Positions 36,316-44,746 of a stretch of 47,320 nucleotides of DNA are shown one piece after another. The DNA is taken from assembly GCA_039989855.1 (NCBI GenBank), contig JBDXGZ010000025.1:1-47320 (forward strand), read 5' to 3'. The DNA comes from CALFVT01 sp039989855. GTDB taxonomy: Bacteria; Pseudomonadota; Alphaproteobacteria; Caulobacterales; Maricaulaceae. The notes beneath the pieces were generated by a model. The model ran no database searches and had not been told where the DNA came from. It worked only from the letters and a program-made list of their open reading frames with translations. Numbering within the stretch: the first letter of the stretch is position 1; every line of letters begins with the position of its first letter. A program made the translations under genes and the position numbers.

Positions 36316-37518
36316 CTAAACTTTCTCATAAATTGATGCGATGCCTTGCCCGACACCGATACACATCGCCGCGAGAGCTTTATCGTTATGAGTATGATGC
36401 AGCTCTTCAATCGCTGACATCACAATCCGCGTCCCTGACATGCCCAAAGGATGGCCGAGCGCTATGGCTCCGCCGTTCGGATTCACATGCGGCGCATCGT
36501 CCGCCACCCCTAACATGCGCAAAGTCGCCAAGGATTGAGACGAAAAGGCTTCGTTGATTTCTATTACGTCCATATCGCTAATTTTCAGCCCCGCCTTCGC
36601 GAGTACCCGTTGCGACGCTGGCCCTGGGCCAATACCCATGACCCGCGGTGAGACTCCAACAGCCGCGCCCGTGACAAATCTGGCGCGCGGCGTTAACCCG
36701 TGACGTTTTACTCCCGCTTCCGATGCAATGATAACAGCCGCAGCGCCGTCATTTATGCCTGACGCATTGCCCGCTGTGATCGTGCCGTCCGCCTTAACAA
36801 AGGGCTTGAGTTTCGCCAGAACCTCTAGCGGGCTATTTCGCGGATGCTCATCCGTATCAAAAACAAGATCGTCTTGTTTACGGCGCGCAATGTTGACAGG
36901 GATTATTTCTTTCGCAAGCCGTCCAGATTTAATCGCGGCTTCCGCTTTTTCTTGACTACGTTTGGCAAAGAGGTCTTGATCTTCACGGCTAACATTATGA
37001 TCTTCGGCGACATTCTCCGCCGTTTTCGGCATGCCTTCTGCGCCGTAAACTTTTTCCAAAGCAGGGTTGGTAAACCGCCATCCGATAGAGGTGTCGTAAA
37101 TTTCCGCCGTTCGCGAAAAGGCTTGCGGCGCTTTCGGCATAACAAAAGGCGCGCGTGTCATCGACTCAACGCCGCCTGCAATAATCATATCGGCGTCCCC
37201 TGCCATAATCGCGCGCGACGCCATGATGATACTGTCCATACCCGATCCGCAAAGGCGGTTAACTGTTGTTCCCGGCACAGCCTTGCCGAGACCCGCCAGT
37301 AAAGCCGCCATACGCGCGACATTACGGTTGTCTTCACCCGCCTGATTGGCACACCCGAGAATAAGGTCGTCAATTTGGTCCCAGTCAATAGAGCTGTTGC
37401 GCGCCTTCAAGGCCTTTAACGGGATCGCCGCAAGGTCATCGGTTCGCACAGTCGAAAGGCTCCCGCCAAATCGTCCGATTGGGGTTCTAATGGCATCACA
37501 AATGTAAGCAACTGACAT
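36316..37518 (-). CDS. paaJ: 3-Oxoadipyl-CoA/3-oxo-5,6-dehydrosuberyl-CoA thiolase
   Basis: The last step of the phenylacetate pathway: it cleaves 3-oxoadipyl-CoA to succinyl-CoA and acetyl-CoA. 400 residues with the thiolase nucleophile in VNRLCGSGMDSI, the GHPLGMSGTRI histidine motif and the second Cys in AAMCIGVGQG. The pathway context favours PaaJ (PcaF-like) over a general acetyl-CoA acetyltransferase, though sequence alone cannot fully exclude PcaF. An AAGGA ribosome site precedes the ATG. It is divergent from paaG. Confidence 0.9.
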   Translation of the reverse strand: MSVAYICDAIRTPIGRFGGSLSTVRTDDLAAIPLKALKARNSSIDWDQIDDLILGCANQAGEDNRNVARMAALLAGLGKAVPGTTVNRLCGSGMDSIIMASRAIMAGDADMIIAGGVESMTRAPFVMPKAPQAFSRTAEIYDTSIGWRFTNPALEKVYGAEGMPKTAENVAEDHNVSREDQDLFAKRSQEKAEAAIKSGRLAKEIIPVNIARRKQDDLVFDTDEHPRNSPLEVLAKLKPFVKADGTITAGNASGINDGAAAVIIASEAGVKRHGLTPRARFVTGAAVGVSPRVMGIGPGPASQRVLAKAGLKISDMDVIEINEAFSSQSLATLRMLGVADDAPHVNPNGGAIALGHPLGMSGTRIVMSAIEELHHTHNDKALAAMCIGVGQGIASIYEKV

Positions 37519-37539
37519 AATTAATCCTTAACTCTATAA

Positions 37540-37568
37540 TTGACCGTCCAGTCGGTTTATTATAAGAT
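37540..37568 (+). promoter_or_regulatory. Promoter and regulator site of paaG
   Basis: TTGACC (-35, 37540-37545), a 17-base spacer, and TAAGAT (-10, 37563-37568). The palindrome core GACCGTCCAGTCGGT lies in the spacer. Aligned with the paaA site, the two share TTGACCG at one end and GTCGGTTTAT at the other with the same spacing. Confidence 0.65.
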
Positions 37569-37613
37569 CAAAATGTAAAAGGCAATCCAAGACTTAAACA
37601 GCGTGATAGACTT

Positions 37614-38408
37614 ATGGAAAATTTCAAAACAATCAAACTATCCGTTAGTAGCGGTGTTGCCATTTTAACCCTTAACAGGCCTCAGCGTTTAAACAGCTTT
37701 ACAGCTGAGATGCACGAAGAGATGCAACGCGCACTCACCTTTATCGAAAACGAGCCCAATATACGTGCGTTTTTACTGACAGGCGCGGGACGCGGCTTTT
37801 GCGCGGGGCAAGACCTCAATGATAGAGCCGTCGCACCGGGCGGTGAAGCCGTTGATTTGGGCGAAGCTTGCGAGACATATTGGAACCCAATGGTTCGCCG
37901 CATTTGCGACATACCCATTCCCGTCATTTGTGCGGTTAACGGCGTGGCCGCAGGCGCAGGAGCCAATGTCGCGCTGGCCTGCGATATTGTTATGGCCGCC
38001 AAATCGACTAAATTTATCCAGTCCTTTGCCAATATTGGGCTCATTCCAGACTCAGGCGGCTCATGGATTTTGCCACGCCTCATCGGGCAAGCCCGCGCCA
38101 TGGCTATCACCTTAACAGGCGAGCCCGTCAGTGCTGAAAAAGCAGAAAGCTGGGGCATGATATATAAAGCCGTCGACGATGACGCCTTGATGGAGCAAGC
38201 TACCTCCCTAGCCGAAAAATTAGCCAAAGGCCCGACGCGCGGCTTGGCGGAAACGAAAAAACGTATCCGCGAATCCTCTTTAAACACCCTTCAAGAAGAA
38301 CTTGATTACGAACGCGACGCAATGCGTGAACTTGGCTATTCCAAAGATTATGCCGAAGGTGTTGCCGCCTTTACGCAAAAGCGCAAACCGACCTTTACTG
38401 GCGAATAG
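37614..38408 (+). CDS. paaG: 2-(1,2-Epoxy-1,2-dihydrophenyl)acetyl-CoA isomerase
   Basis: A crotonase-fold enzyme that isomerises the ring epoxide to the seven-membered oxepin-CoA. 264 residues with LNRPQRLNSFTAEMHEEM, GAGRGFCAGQDLND and the oxyanion-hole region ANVALACDIVMAAKS; the catalytic acid lies in PDSGGSWILPRLIG. It resembles PaaG/PaaB-type isomerases more than general enoyl-CoA hydratases because of the FCAGQDLND block. It starts 46 bases after a promoter that carries the regulator site. Confidence 0.92.
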   Translation: MENFKTIKLSVSSGVAILTLNRPQRLNSFTAEMHEEMQRALTFIENEPNIRAFLLTGAGRGFCAGQDLNDRAVAPGGEAVDLGEACETYWNPMVRRICDIPIPVICAVNGVAAGAGANVALACDIVMAAKSTKFIQSFANIGLIPDSGGSWILPRLIGQARAMAITLTGEPVSAEKAESWGMIYKAVDDDALMEQATSLAEKLAKGPTRGLAETKKRIRESSLNTLQEELDYERDAMRELGYSKDYAEGVAAFTQKRKPTFTGE

Positions 38409-38417
38409 GAGCTCTTC

Positions 38418-40457
38418 ATGTCCGTACAAACATTAGAAAATTTTGTCTCGCAAAAATGGGTAAAGGGGCAAGCTGGCCTCGTTAACATTAAGTCGGCTGT
38501 GACAGGCGAGACCGTCGCTCAAACAAGTTCTAACGGCCTTAACTTTAAAGACATGGCTGACTATGCCCGCACTGTCGGTGGACCGGCCCTGCGCGCGATG
38601 ACAATCCATGAGCGCGCCTATATGGTCAAAGATCTCGCCTTAGCGCTAACAGAGCGAAAAGAAGAGCTTTATACTTTAAATCACCACACAGGCGCAACAC
38701 GCCGTGATGGCTGGGTGGACATCGAAGGCGGGGCGATGACTTTATTCTCAACCTCCTCTCAAGCGCGGCGTAATTTCCCTGACGGTCATGTCGTTATCGA
38801 CGGCGCGCCTGAGCAAATTTCAAAACATGGCACATGGATGGGCCAACATATCTACACGCCCTTTCAAGGCTTGGCCCTTCATATTAACGCCTATAATTTC
38901 CCCGTCTGGGGCATGCTGGAAAAATTAGGCGGAGCTCTAATTGCAGGGGCGCCTGTCATTGTTAAGCCCGCCACAGCGACCGCTTATCTGTGTGAGCATG
39001 CGGTTCGCATTATGGTCGAATCGGGTGTCTTACCCGACGGAGCTTTGCAATTAATCGTTGGCCGAACGGGCGACCTCTTTGAGCATCTTATCGGGCAAGA
39101 CGTTGTCTCCTTTACAGGCTCAGCGTCGACAGCCTCCATGCTACGAAGCCATCCAACTGTCATTCAAAACAGTGTCCGCTTCGTTGCTGAACAAGACAGT
39201 CTTAACGCGTCCGTTCTTGGGCCTGACGTAACGACAGACTCTCCTGAATTTGAGCTTTTTGTCAAAGAAGTCGCGACCGAAATGACCGTCAAAGCGGGGC
39301 AAAAATGTACCGCCATTCGCCGCGCATTTGTCCCAAAAAACATGATGGACGCCGTGCAAGAGGCCTTGTCCAACAGATTGGCGAAAACGACCATTGGCGA
39401 CCCTAGCGCGGACGGCGTTCGTATGGGCGCATTGGTGAGCCTGTCGCAACGCAAAGATGTTCGCGAAAAAGTCGCGCAGTTAAGCCAGCAGGCCAAGATC
39501 GTTTACGGAGACCCTGACACACTCGACCCCGTCGGTGCCCACAACGAAACAGGGGCCTTTATATCGCCCATCTTGCTACGTTGCGACACACCTTGGGCAG
39601 CGCCAGATATTCATAGCGTTGAAGCTTTTGGTCCTGTTTGCACCCTGATGCCCTATAAGGATTTAAGCGACGCGGTAAAATTATGTAATGAGGGCTTAGG
39701 TTCACTGGTTATGTCGCTCTTCACCTTTGACCCAGAGGTCGCACGAGAGATAGTTATGGGCTCCGCCTCTTTCCATGGCCGTATTGCCATGATCAACCGT
39801 GATAATGCGAAAGAAAGCACGGGTCACGGCTCCCCGCTTCCAACCTTGGTTCACGGCGGCCCAGGACGTGCAGGCGGCGGCGAAGAACTCGGCGGCGTTC
39901 GTGGTATTAAACATTATATGCAACGCACGGCCTTGCAAGGAACGCCTGAGCTGCTCTCTGGGGCCACAGATGTTTGGATGAAAGGCGCGACCATCAGTGC
40001 AGAAGGGGCGCACCCATTCCGTTATAATTTTGATGATATCTTCCGTGGTAAAACATTAATTAGCGAAAGCCGCACCATTACCCTTGAAGACATTGAACAT
40101 TTTGCAGGCTTCACAGGCGATAATTTCTACGCCCATATGAACCAAGAGGCCGCAGAAGCGAACCCCTTTTTCCCGGGGCGGGTTGCACATGGCTACCTTC
40201 TTATATCTTTCGCCGCAGGGCTTTTCGTTGACCCTGCCCCCGGCCCTGTCCTCGCGAATTACGGGTTAGACAATCTTCGCTTTTTAACGCCCGTCTCCCC
40301 CGGAGACGCGGTCAAAGTTAAGCTCACAGCAAAGTCTAAAAAGAAACGTAACGAGACTTACGGTGAAGTGAAATGGGATGTTGAATTGACCAATCAAGAC
40401 GATGAATTAGTCGCGACATATGACCTCCTCACGATGAATGCGATTGAAGCCTCATGA
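38418..40457 (+). CDS. paaZ: Oxepin-CoA hydrolase/3-oxo-5,6-dehydrosuberyl-CoA semialdehyde dehydrogenase
   Basis: Bifunctional ring-opening enzyme, 679 residues. The N-terminal aldehyde dehydrogenase (about 1-520) has the catalytic Cys in VKAGQKCTAIRR and the Glu in RFVAEQDSLNASV. The C-terminal MaoC-like hot-dog hydratase (about 530-675) has DDIFRGKTLISESRTITLEDIEHFAGFTGDNFYAHMN and a catalytic His near GRVAHGYLL. This fusion cuts the oxepin ring and oxidises the aldehyde, so the reactive intermediate is not released. It is ten bases behind paaG with a strong AGGAG ribosome site. Confidence 0.96.
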   Translation: MSVQTLENFVSQKWVKGQAGLVNIKSAVTGETVAQTSSNGLNFKDMADYARTVGGPALRAMTIHERAYMVKDLALALTERKEELYTLNHHTGATRRDGWVDIEGGAMTLFSTSSQARRNFPDGHVVIDGAPEQISKHGTWMGQHIYTPFQGLALHINAYNFPVWGMLEKLGGALIAGAPVIVKPATATAYLCEHAVRIMVESGVLPDGALQLIVGRTGDLFEHLIGQDVVSFTGSASTASMLRSHPTVIQNSVRFVAEQDSLNASVLGPDVTTDSPEFELFVKEVATEMTVKAGQKCTAIRRAFVPKNMMDAVQEALSNRLAKTTIGDPSADGVRMGALVSLSQRKDVREKVAQLSQQAKIVYGDPDTLDPVGAHNETGAFISPILLRCDTPWAAPDIHSVEAFGPVCTLMPYKDLSDAVKLCNEGLGSLVMSLFTFDPEVAREIVMGSASFHGRIAMINRDNAKESTGHGSPLPTLVHGGPGRAGGGEELGGVRGIKHYMQRTALQGTPELLSGATDVWMKGATISAEGAHPFRYNFDDIFRGKTLISESRTITLEDIEHFAGFTGDNFYAHMNQEAAEANPFFPGRVAHGYLLISFAAGLFVDPAPGPVLANYGLDNLRFLTPVSPGDAVKVKLTAKSKKKRNETYGEVKWDVELTNQDDELVATYDLLTMNAIEAS

Positions 40458-40753
40458 TTATACTTAATGCCCTTTATAAAAAACCGAGCAATAGTGACGC
40501 CTTTCACGTCTATTATGAAGAGGTTCACATGCCGCTCGCTCTCACAATTCCCGGATTGGTGAAAGCCGAAGCGGAGATGGTGAGCGCAACATTTTCAGGC
40601 AATAAAGACGATCATTATATGCTGGCACGCCTCTATTTTGCCAACGAGGACAGTTTTAAGGCTGCTATGCAAAGTGAGCAAAATAAAGCTACAGGTAAAG
40701 ATCTTCGTAATTTTGCAGACGGCGGCGTTGACCTGTTTATAACTCGCACCTAA
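40454..40753 (+). CDS. EthD-family small protein in the paa operon
   Basis: 99 residues whose ATG overlaps the paaZ stop (ATGA), so it is translationally coupled. The ferredoxin-like EthD fold is indicated by MIILNALYKKPSNSDAFHVYYEEVHMPLALTIPGLVKAE and the later DDHYMLARLYFANEDSFKAAM. Members of this family are found beside ring-degrading enzymes but lack an agreed role. Its place between paaZ and the regulator suggests a pathway accessory, such as an aldehyde or CoA-ester handling protein. No cofactor-binding motif is evident. Confidence 0.8.
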   Translation: MIILNALYKKPSNSDAFHVYYEEVHMPLALTIPGLVKAEAEMVSATFSGNKDDHYMLARLYFANEDSFKAAMQSEQNKATGKDLRNFADGGVDLFITRT

Positions 40754-40796
40754 AGGACTACGTGGCATAATATAATATGTAATATCGGTTTCGAAT

Positions 40797-41396
40797 ATGG
40801 CTCGTACAAAAGCAGATAATTATAATAATAAACGCGACTCAATCACAGTTAAAGCCGCGAGCCTCTTTGCGCAAAAGGGGTTTAGCGGAGCGTCTGTTTC
40901 TGATATTTCCAAAGCATGTGATGTTTCAAAATCACTGATTTACCATTATTATGACGCCAAGGAGGATATACTCTACGGCGTCATGAAGGGGCATATAGAC
41001 GCGCTCACGCTTGCCATATCTAACCCCGACCTAGCGTCGGATGATGCGGCCGTTGAGTTCTATAATTTAACCCGCGCACTCTTGCACTGCTACGCAGGCG
41101 CAGAGGATGCCCAGAAAGTTCTGCTTTATGAGCTTAACAATCTTACGCAGACACAGCGCACGGAAATCGTGACAAAGCAAAGAGCGATTATCGAAAAATT
41201 TGAGCACGCCTATATTCGCGTTAATCCTAACCTTACTCGTAAGAGCGCGCTCCTGCGCTCTAAAATCATGCTCTTCTTTGGCTCCGTCAACTGGATTCAT
41301 ACATGGTATAATTCCAAAGGCGACATTAGCCGCGATACGCTCGCTAAAATGGCGGTTGAAAACACCATTGGTCAAAGCTTGGAAATAAAAACTTAG
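40797..41396 (+). CDS. paaR: TetR-family regulator of the phenylacetate cluster (PaaR-like)
   Basis: 199 residues. The N-terminal TetR helix-turn-helix is ITVKAASLFAQKGFSGASVSDISKACDVSKSLIYHYYDAKEDILYGVMKG, and the remainder is a helical ligand domain. In proteobacteria PaaR repressors release DNA on binding phenylacetyl-CoA. The two palindromes before paaA and paaG are the natural targets. I see no equivalent palindrome directly before this gene, so it may be read through from paaZ (43-base gap). The symbol rests on context. Confidence 0.8.
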   Translation: MARTKADNYNNKRDSITVKAASLFAQKGFSGASVSDISKACDVSKSLIYHYYDAKEDILYGVMKGHIDALTLAISNPDLASDDAAVEFYNLTRALLHCYAGAEDAQKVLLYELNNLTQTQRTEIVTKQRAIIEKFEHAYIRVNPNLTRKSALLRSKIMLFFGSVNWIHTWYNSKGDISRDTLAKMAVENTIGQSLEIKT

Positions 41397-41503
41397 GTTT
41401 AACCTAAATTAGCCCCGCACAGCTCTTGTCTAGCCATATAACCATCCAAAAAAAAGACCGCTATAAAAGCCGCCTTTAACCATCTTTATAAAGGTTGATC
41501 AGC

Positions 41504-42115
41504 CTAACGTTGAGGACGTGCGCCGCCTTGACCACCACCCCGACGACCGCTTCCTTGGCCACCACTACGGTTGCCGCCCCGACCGCCACCCTCGGCGCCA
41601 TTTCCACGAGAGTTCCCAGACCGTGCTTGGAAAGCCACGATCATCTCAGATCGGCCAAGATTGCCATCTTTATTTTTATCCATACCGTTAAAGTGCGTCG
41701 TCAATTGATCGGAAAATTCATCCTTTGAAATGACGCCGCTAAAATCCTTATCAAAGCTTAGAAAATTCGGCAACGCGTCCGTAGAGCCCAACGTGTTTTC
41801 GCTCCACAATGCAAAATAAGTCGCACTTGGATTACGATCAAAACTAGACCACTCATTCGATACGCCAGACTCTAGCTCTGCACGGGAAATTATTTTATCT
41901 TGATTGCTATCCATACCAATAAACAACGCCGCAACGGGTTGCATAAATGTACCTGACCCACGCGCCTGTGCTCGGGGCCCCCGCTCACCTCTTTCAGCCC
42001 GCTCTCCACGGTCTGAGCCCCGTTGCTCGGGCTGCGACGCACAAGCCGACACCATCATAGCTGTCGCAGCTAGACATATTATTAGACGGGAAGGGGTATA
42101 AAATTTATGGCTCAT
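41504..42115 (-). CDS. EF-hand lipoprotein with Gly/Arg-rich tail
   Basis: 203 residues with a lipoprotein signal (MMVSACASQ). A short Arg/Glu-rich stretch (GSDRGERAERGERGPRAQ) follows. Three EF-hand calcium loops come next: DSNQDKIISRAEL, DKDFSGVISKDEF and DKNKDGNLGRSEM. The last 40 residues are Gly/Arg/Ser low complexity (GGRGGNRSGGQGSGRRGGGQGG), unusual for an envelope lipoprotein. Calcium binding is inferred from the loops. No neighbour tells its role. Confidence 0.8.
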   Translation of the reverse strand: MSHKFYTPSRLIICLAATAMMVSACASQPEQRGSDRGERAERGERGPRAQARGSGTFMQPVAALFIGMDSNQDKIISRAELESGVSNEWSSFDRNPSATYFALWSENTLGSTDALPNFLSFDKDFSGVISKDEFSDQLTTHFNGMDKNKDGNLGRSEMIVAFQARSGNSRGNGAEGGGRGGNRSGGQGSGRRGGGQGGARPQR

Positions 42116-42275
42116 AAATACTGTCTCTTGCTATCTTAAGGGGGAAAAAATTCGCGGTACTCAACACATGGGTGCAGCCTTATCTTAGTTTGCCTCTACA
42201 AGACAGGCTTCAATTATTAAATATAGGCAGGCTCTTGCAGGCCGCCTAAGCACACAAGACGATTAGCTTTGAGAG

Positions 42276-42749
42276 TTAATGTTGATGTCCGCCGACCCCA
42301 TGCGCGTGACCATGGGCAAGTTCGTCTTCGGACGGCGCTCTTTTTTCTGTAATTTCCACATCAAAATGCAGCTCTTTACCCGCAAGTAAATCATTACCGT
42401 CCACATAGGCAAATTCATCATCTGTCTTCATCACTGTGAAAACTTTAATCTGTCCGCCGCCCACATCGGTTTGAAATTGAAGTCCAGCTTTCAGTTCCGC
42501 TTCCTTTGGGAATTGGTCCAATGGCACACGCATTCTAAGGCTCTCATCCACCTCACCGTAACCATCTTTCGGGGCAACAATGACTGTTTTTTTGTCACCC
42601 ACCTTCATGTCTAACAATTCCGCTTCCAGCCCTGGAATGATCTGCTGACGCTCTGTCATAACCAACAACGGATCACGACCCACTGAGCTATCTATTTGCA
42701 CCCCCTCTTTATCTTTGAGCGTATAATGAAAACCAATAATTTGTGACAT
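42276..42749 (-). CDS. slyD: FKBP-type peptidyl-prolyl isomerase, SlyD-like
   Basis: 157 residues. The FKBP core reads QIIGFHYTLKDKEGVQIDSS, then PLLVMTERQQIIPGLEAELLDMKVGDKKTVIVAPKDGYGE, with the IF (insert-in-flap) chaperone segment in between. The C terminus is His-rich (AHGHAHGVGGHQH), as in SlyD, which binds nickel and other metals; here the tail is shorter than the E. coli one. It is cytoplasmic. An inverted repeat TTAATC...GATTAA (42806-42824) lies upstream. Confidence 0.88.
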   Translation of the reverse strand: MSQIIGFHYTLKDKEGVQIDSSVGRDPLLVMTERQQIIPGLEAELLDMKVGDKKTVIVAPKDGYGEVDESLRMRVPLDQFPKEAELKAGLQFQTDVGGGQIKVFTVMKTDDEFAYVDGNDLLAGKELHFDVEITEKRAPSEDELAHGHAHGVGGHQH

Positions 42750-42805
42750 AAGAACATCCTTTATTTAGTCTGCTTTAAACATGGACTTGGATATTATTAA
42801 AGCGG

Positions 42806-42824
42806 TTAATCTCAAGCTGATTAA
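42806..42824. promoter_or_regulatory. Inverted repeat upstream of the SlyD-like gene
   Basis: TTAATC (42806-42811), seven bases, GATTAA (42819-42824), 57-75 bases upstream of the start. A possible operator; no known regulator is matched. Confidence 0.35.
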
Positions 42825-42847
42825 GTCACAACGTCAATCACGCTTGT

Positions 42848-44059
42848 CTATTTCGCATCAAATATCACATAAGGTTTGTTTTTAACATTGTGTCCAAACG
42901 CAGAGGGCGGCGGAATCAATTGGCCGGTTTCATTGTATATATTCATATCAATTTGGTGTTTTAAATATGGACGGTCAACATGTTGCTCGTCAGACATGGC
43001 TGCTGTTACATGGCATTGGCTCAGTAAGTCTAAAGCTATGTCTTTGAGGTGTGCTTCCGTGCAGGCCAATGACCTGATTTTAGATATTTTTGCCTCACGA
43101 CTCACATCAAATTCAATTATACAATGACCACTACGACTTAAATTTCGGCCTTTATCAACCGTTGGACAATCAGAAACACTCGCGTCACGATTAACCGTAT
43201 CCTCTGTGATAGTTTCATCCTTCAACCGTGAATAACGCTGTCTTTGACTTTCCTTTCTAGTCTCTATAATCGCAGAGCTATATTTAATCACCCCTTCTAC
43301 ATCTGACTTGATAGGCTGGCCGTTGAGCAGAGCTGGTAAATATTGTCTCTCCCTAAAGGCCGCTAAAGCTTCGACGTTTAAATTATCATCCATGCAGCCA
43401 TAATCCGTGACATCTTCAACCTTACCCGCTGTAGTCACCGTATATAATGCGTAACATTCCCCTATAGTCTCAGCCTTAACGCGCTTGTCATTTTCATAGC
43501 ATATTTCCGCCGCTCTTTTGTTGTATCGTTGCCTGTCAGAGGCCGCCTCGATGCACTCAGCTTTGATATATCTCTTAGTTATGGGCTTATCACCACGCTT
43601 CGGTATTTCCCTCGGGTCATCCGCTATCTCTTTCAGTTTGTTGGGCCTTAGCGCTTCATCTCTTTCGCCTTCACCGTTTTTGTCTTGCTGACGCTTTATA
43701 ATGGGCATGTGCTTTTCGGGTGTCTTTAGTGGCGGCCTTACTATCAGAACATGATTGATGTTGAGCGCTTGCTGACCTGAAAAAATATGGGCCATATAAT
43801 CAGGGTTGACAATTTCTCTATTATAACCCTCAAGGTCAGATATTATTTCTGGTAAGATCAGCGGTAAGGCATCGATATGGCAAGGTGTTACATCGCAAAC
43901 TAGCTGCCCGTCTACATATAGGTTCGCGTGAGGGGGCTTTGTCGTAATAATCACCGATCTTGGCTTCATGAAAAACAAAACAAGTGTAATCGCGAGCACT
44001 GCAAGAATAAGTACGGGAAAAATAGATCTGTTCTCGGCTCTGGCGACGTGACGTGACAT
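42848..44059 (-). CDS. PEGA/TonB-like-domain inner-membrane protein
   Basis: From the ATG at 44059 (GGGGAG ribosome site) it has 403 residues; a longer frame to 44098 is less likely. One transmembrane helix (FPVLILAVLAITLVLFF) is followed by a PEGA-like block (VIITTKPPHANLYVDGQLVC). A charged linker (about 115-175) separates it from two TonB C-terminal-like segments. The first is GECYALYTVTTAGKVEDVTDYGCMDDNLNVEALAAFRERQYLPALLNGQPI. The second is GHCIIEFDVSREAKISKIRSLACTEAHLKDIALDLLSQC. Several Cys pairs suggest disulphides. It resembles envelope energy-transducer domains, but no ExbB/D or receptor genes lie nearby. Confidence 0.6.
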   Translation of the reverse strand: MSRHVARAENRSIFPVLILAVLAITLVLFFMKPRSVIITTKPPHANLYVDGQLVCDVTPCHIDALPLILPEIISDLEGYNREIVNPDYMAHIFSGQQALNINHVLIVRPPLKTPEKHMPIIKRQQDKNGEGERDEALRPNKLKEIADDPREIPKRGDKPITKRYIKAECIEAASDRQRYNKRAAEICYENDKRVKAETIGECYALYTVTTAGKVEDVTDYGCMDDNLNVEALAAFRERQYLPALLNGQPIKSDVEGVIKYSSAIIETRKESQRQRYSRLKDETITEDTVNRDASVSDCPTVDKGRNLSRSGHCIIEFDVSREAKISKIRSLACTEAHLKDIALDLLSQCHVTAAMSDEQHVDRPYLKHQIDMNIYNETGQLIPPPSAFGHNVKNKPYVIFDAK

Positions 44060-44117
44060 ATAAACTCCCCATTCGGAGACTATAGACCATAAACACAATA
44101 ATCAATATGGCATAAAA

Positions 44118-44142
44118 AAAGCCTCACGTAAGCGAGACTTTT
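44118..44142 (-). terminator. Terminator of the M48/lipoprotein operon
   Basis: On the minus strand AAAGTCTC pairs with GAGGCTTT (one G-U wobble) around an 8-base loop, followed by a T7 tract. It starts about 30 bases after the last stop at 44171. Confidence 0.75.
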
Positions 44143-44170
44143 AAATCCAATTGACTATATATAACCGCAA

Positions 44171-44746
44171 TTATTGAGGAAATTGCAACGTCTCTATAAT
44201 ATTATTTACCTCTCCAATATCACGATCATAATAATATTCCTTTGGAGCAATAAAGGCAATGACATTTAACCCTGCACTGCTTTCAGCCATAGTTACACGT
44301 CCCTTCATATTCAAACCTGAAGAATATTTTCCGTCCATATCAAATGTTACTCCGCTTAATCCACTCACCTGAGCAGGCGTTACATTCGCTGTATTAATTT
44401 CATCAATTCCGGTTCGCAACAGACTAGATTTCACAAAATCAATTTGCTGTATCTTTGACATACCGGCTGTAAATATAGGGTATTCCGATGATTTATCTAA
44501 TTTATCCACCATAGTTTTATCTTCAGCAACGGTCAAAATGTGTAAACGATTAAGCGACATACCATCCTTTGTTAGAACGGTGCCCGTAGCAAGATGCAAC
44601 GCATCAGGCACAGATGTCCAACCTTGCGTTAAACTGACAGTCGTCGCGCTTTTATTGAAACTATTTGCACCTAATGGCGCCGCAGTCATTGTTGTTGCGC
44701 AAGCCGAAAGCGATAGCGCCGAACAAATCAATATTATTTTTTTCAT
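44171..44746 (-). CDS. Hypothetical lipoprotein (third gene of the M48 operon)
   Basis: 191 residues with the lipobox LSLSAC and a good AGGGGAA ribosome site. Its ATG overlaps the M48 stop by four bases. A beta-rich body with a C-terminal signature EYYYDRDIGEVNNIIETLQF recalls PsbP/DUF1795-like proteins, but I do not assert the family. It is AT-rich like its neighbours. Confidence 0.7.
   Translation of the reverse strand: MKKIILICSALSLSACATTMTAAPLGANSFNKSATTVSLTQGWTSVPDALHLATGTVLTKDGMSLNRLHILTVAEDKTMVDKLDKSSEYPIFTAGMSKIQQIDFVKSSLLRTGIDEINTANVTPAQVSGLSGVTFDMDGKYSSGLNMKGRVTMAESSAGLNVIAFIAPKEYYYDRDIGEVNNIIETLQFPQ

Noticed and set aside
41404..41503. Possible terminator between the paa regulator and the EF-hand gene
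   Set aside because: The repeats near 41455-41475 are direct rather than inverted, and the AACC...GGTT pairing at about 41479-41495 has only four base pairs with the T tract too far away.
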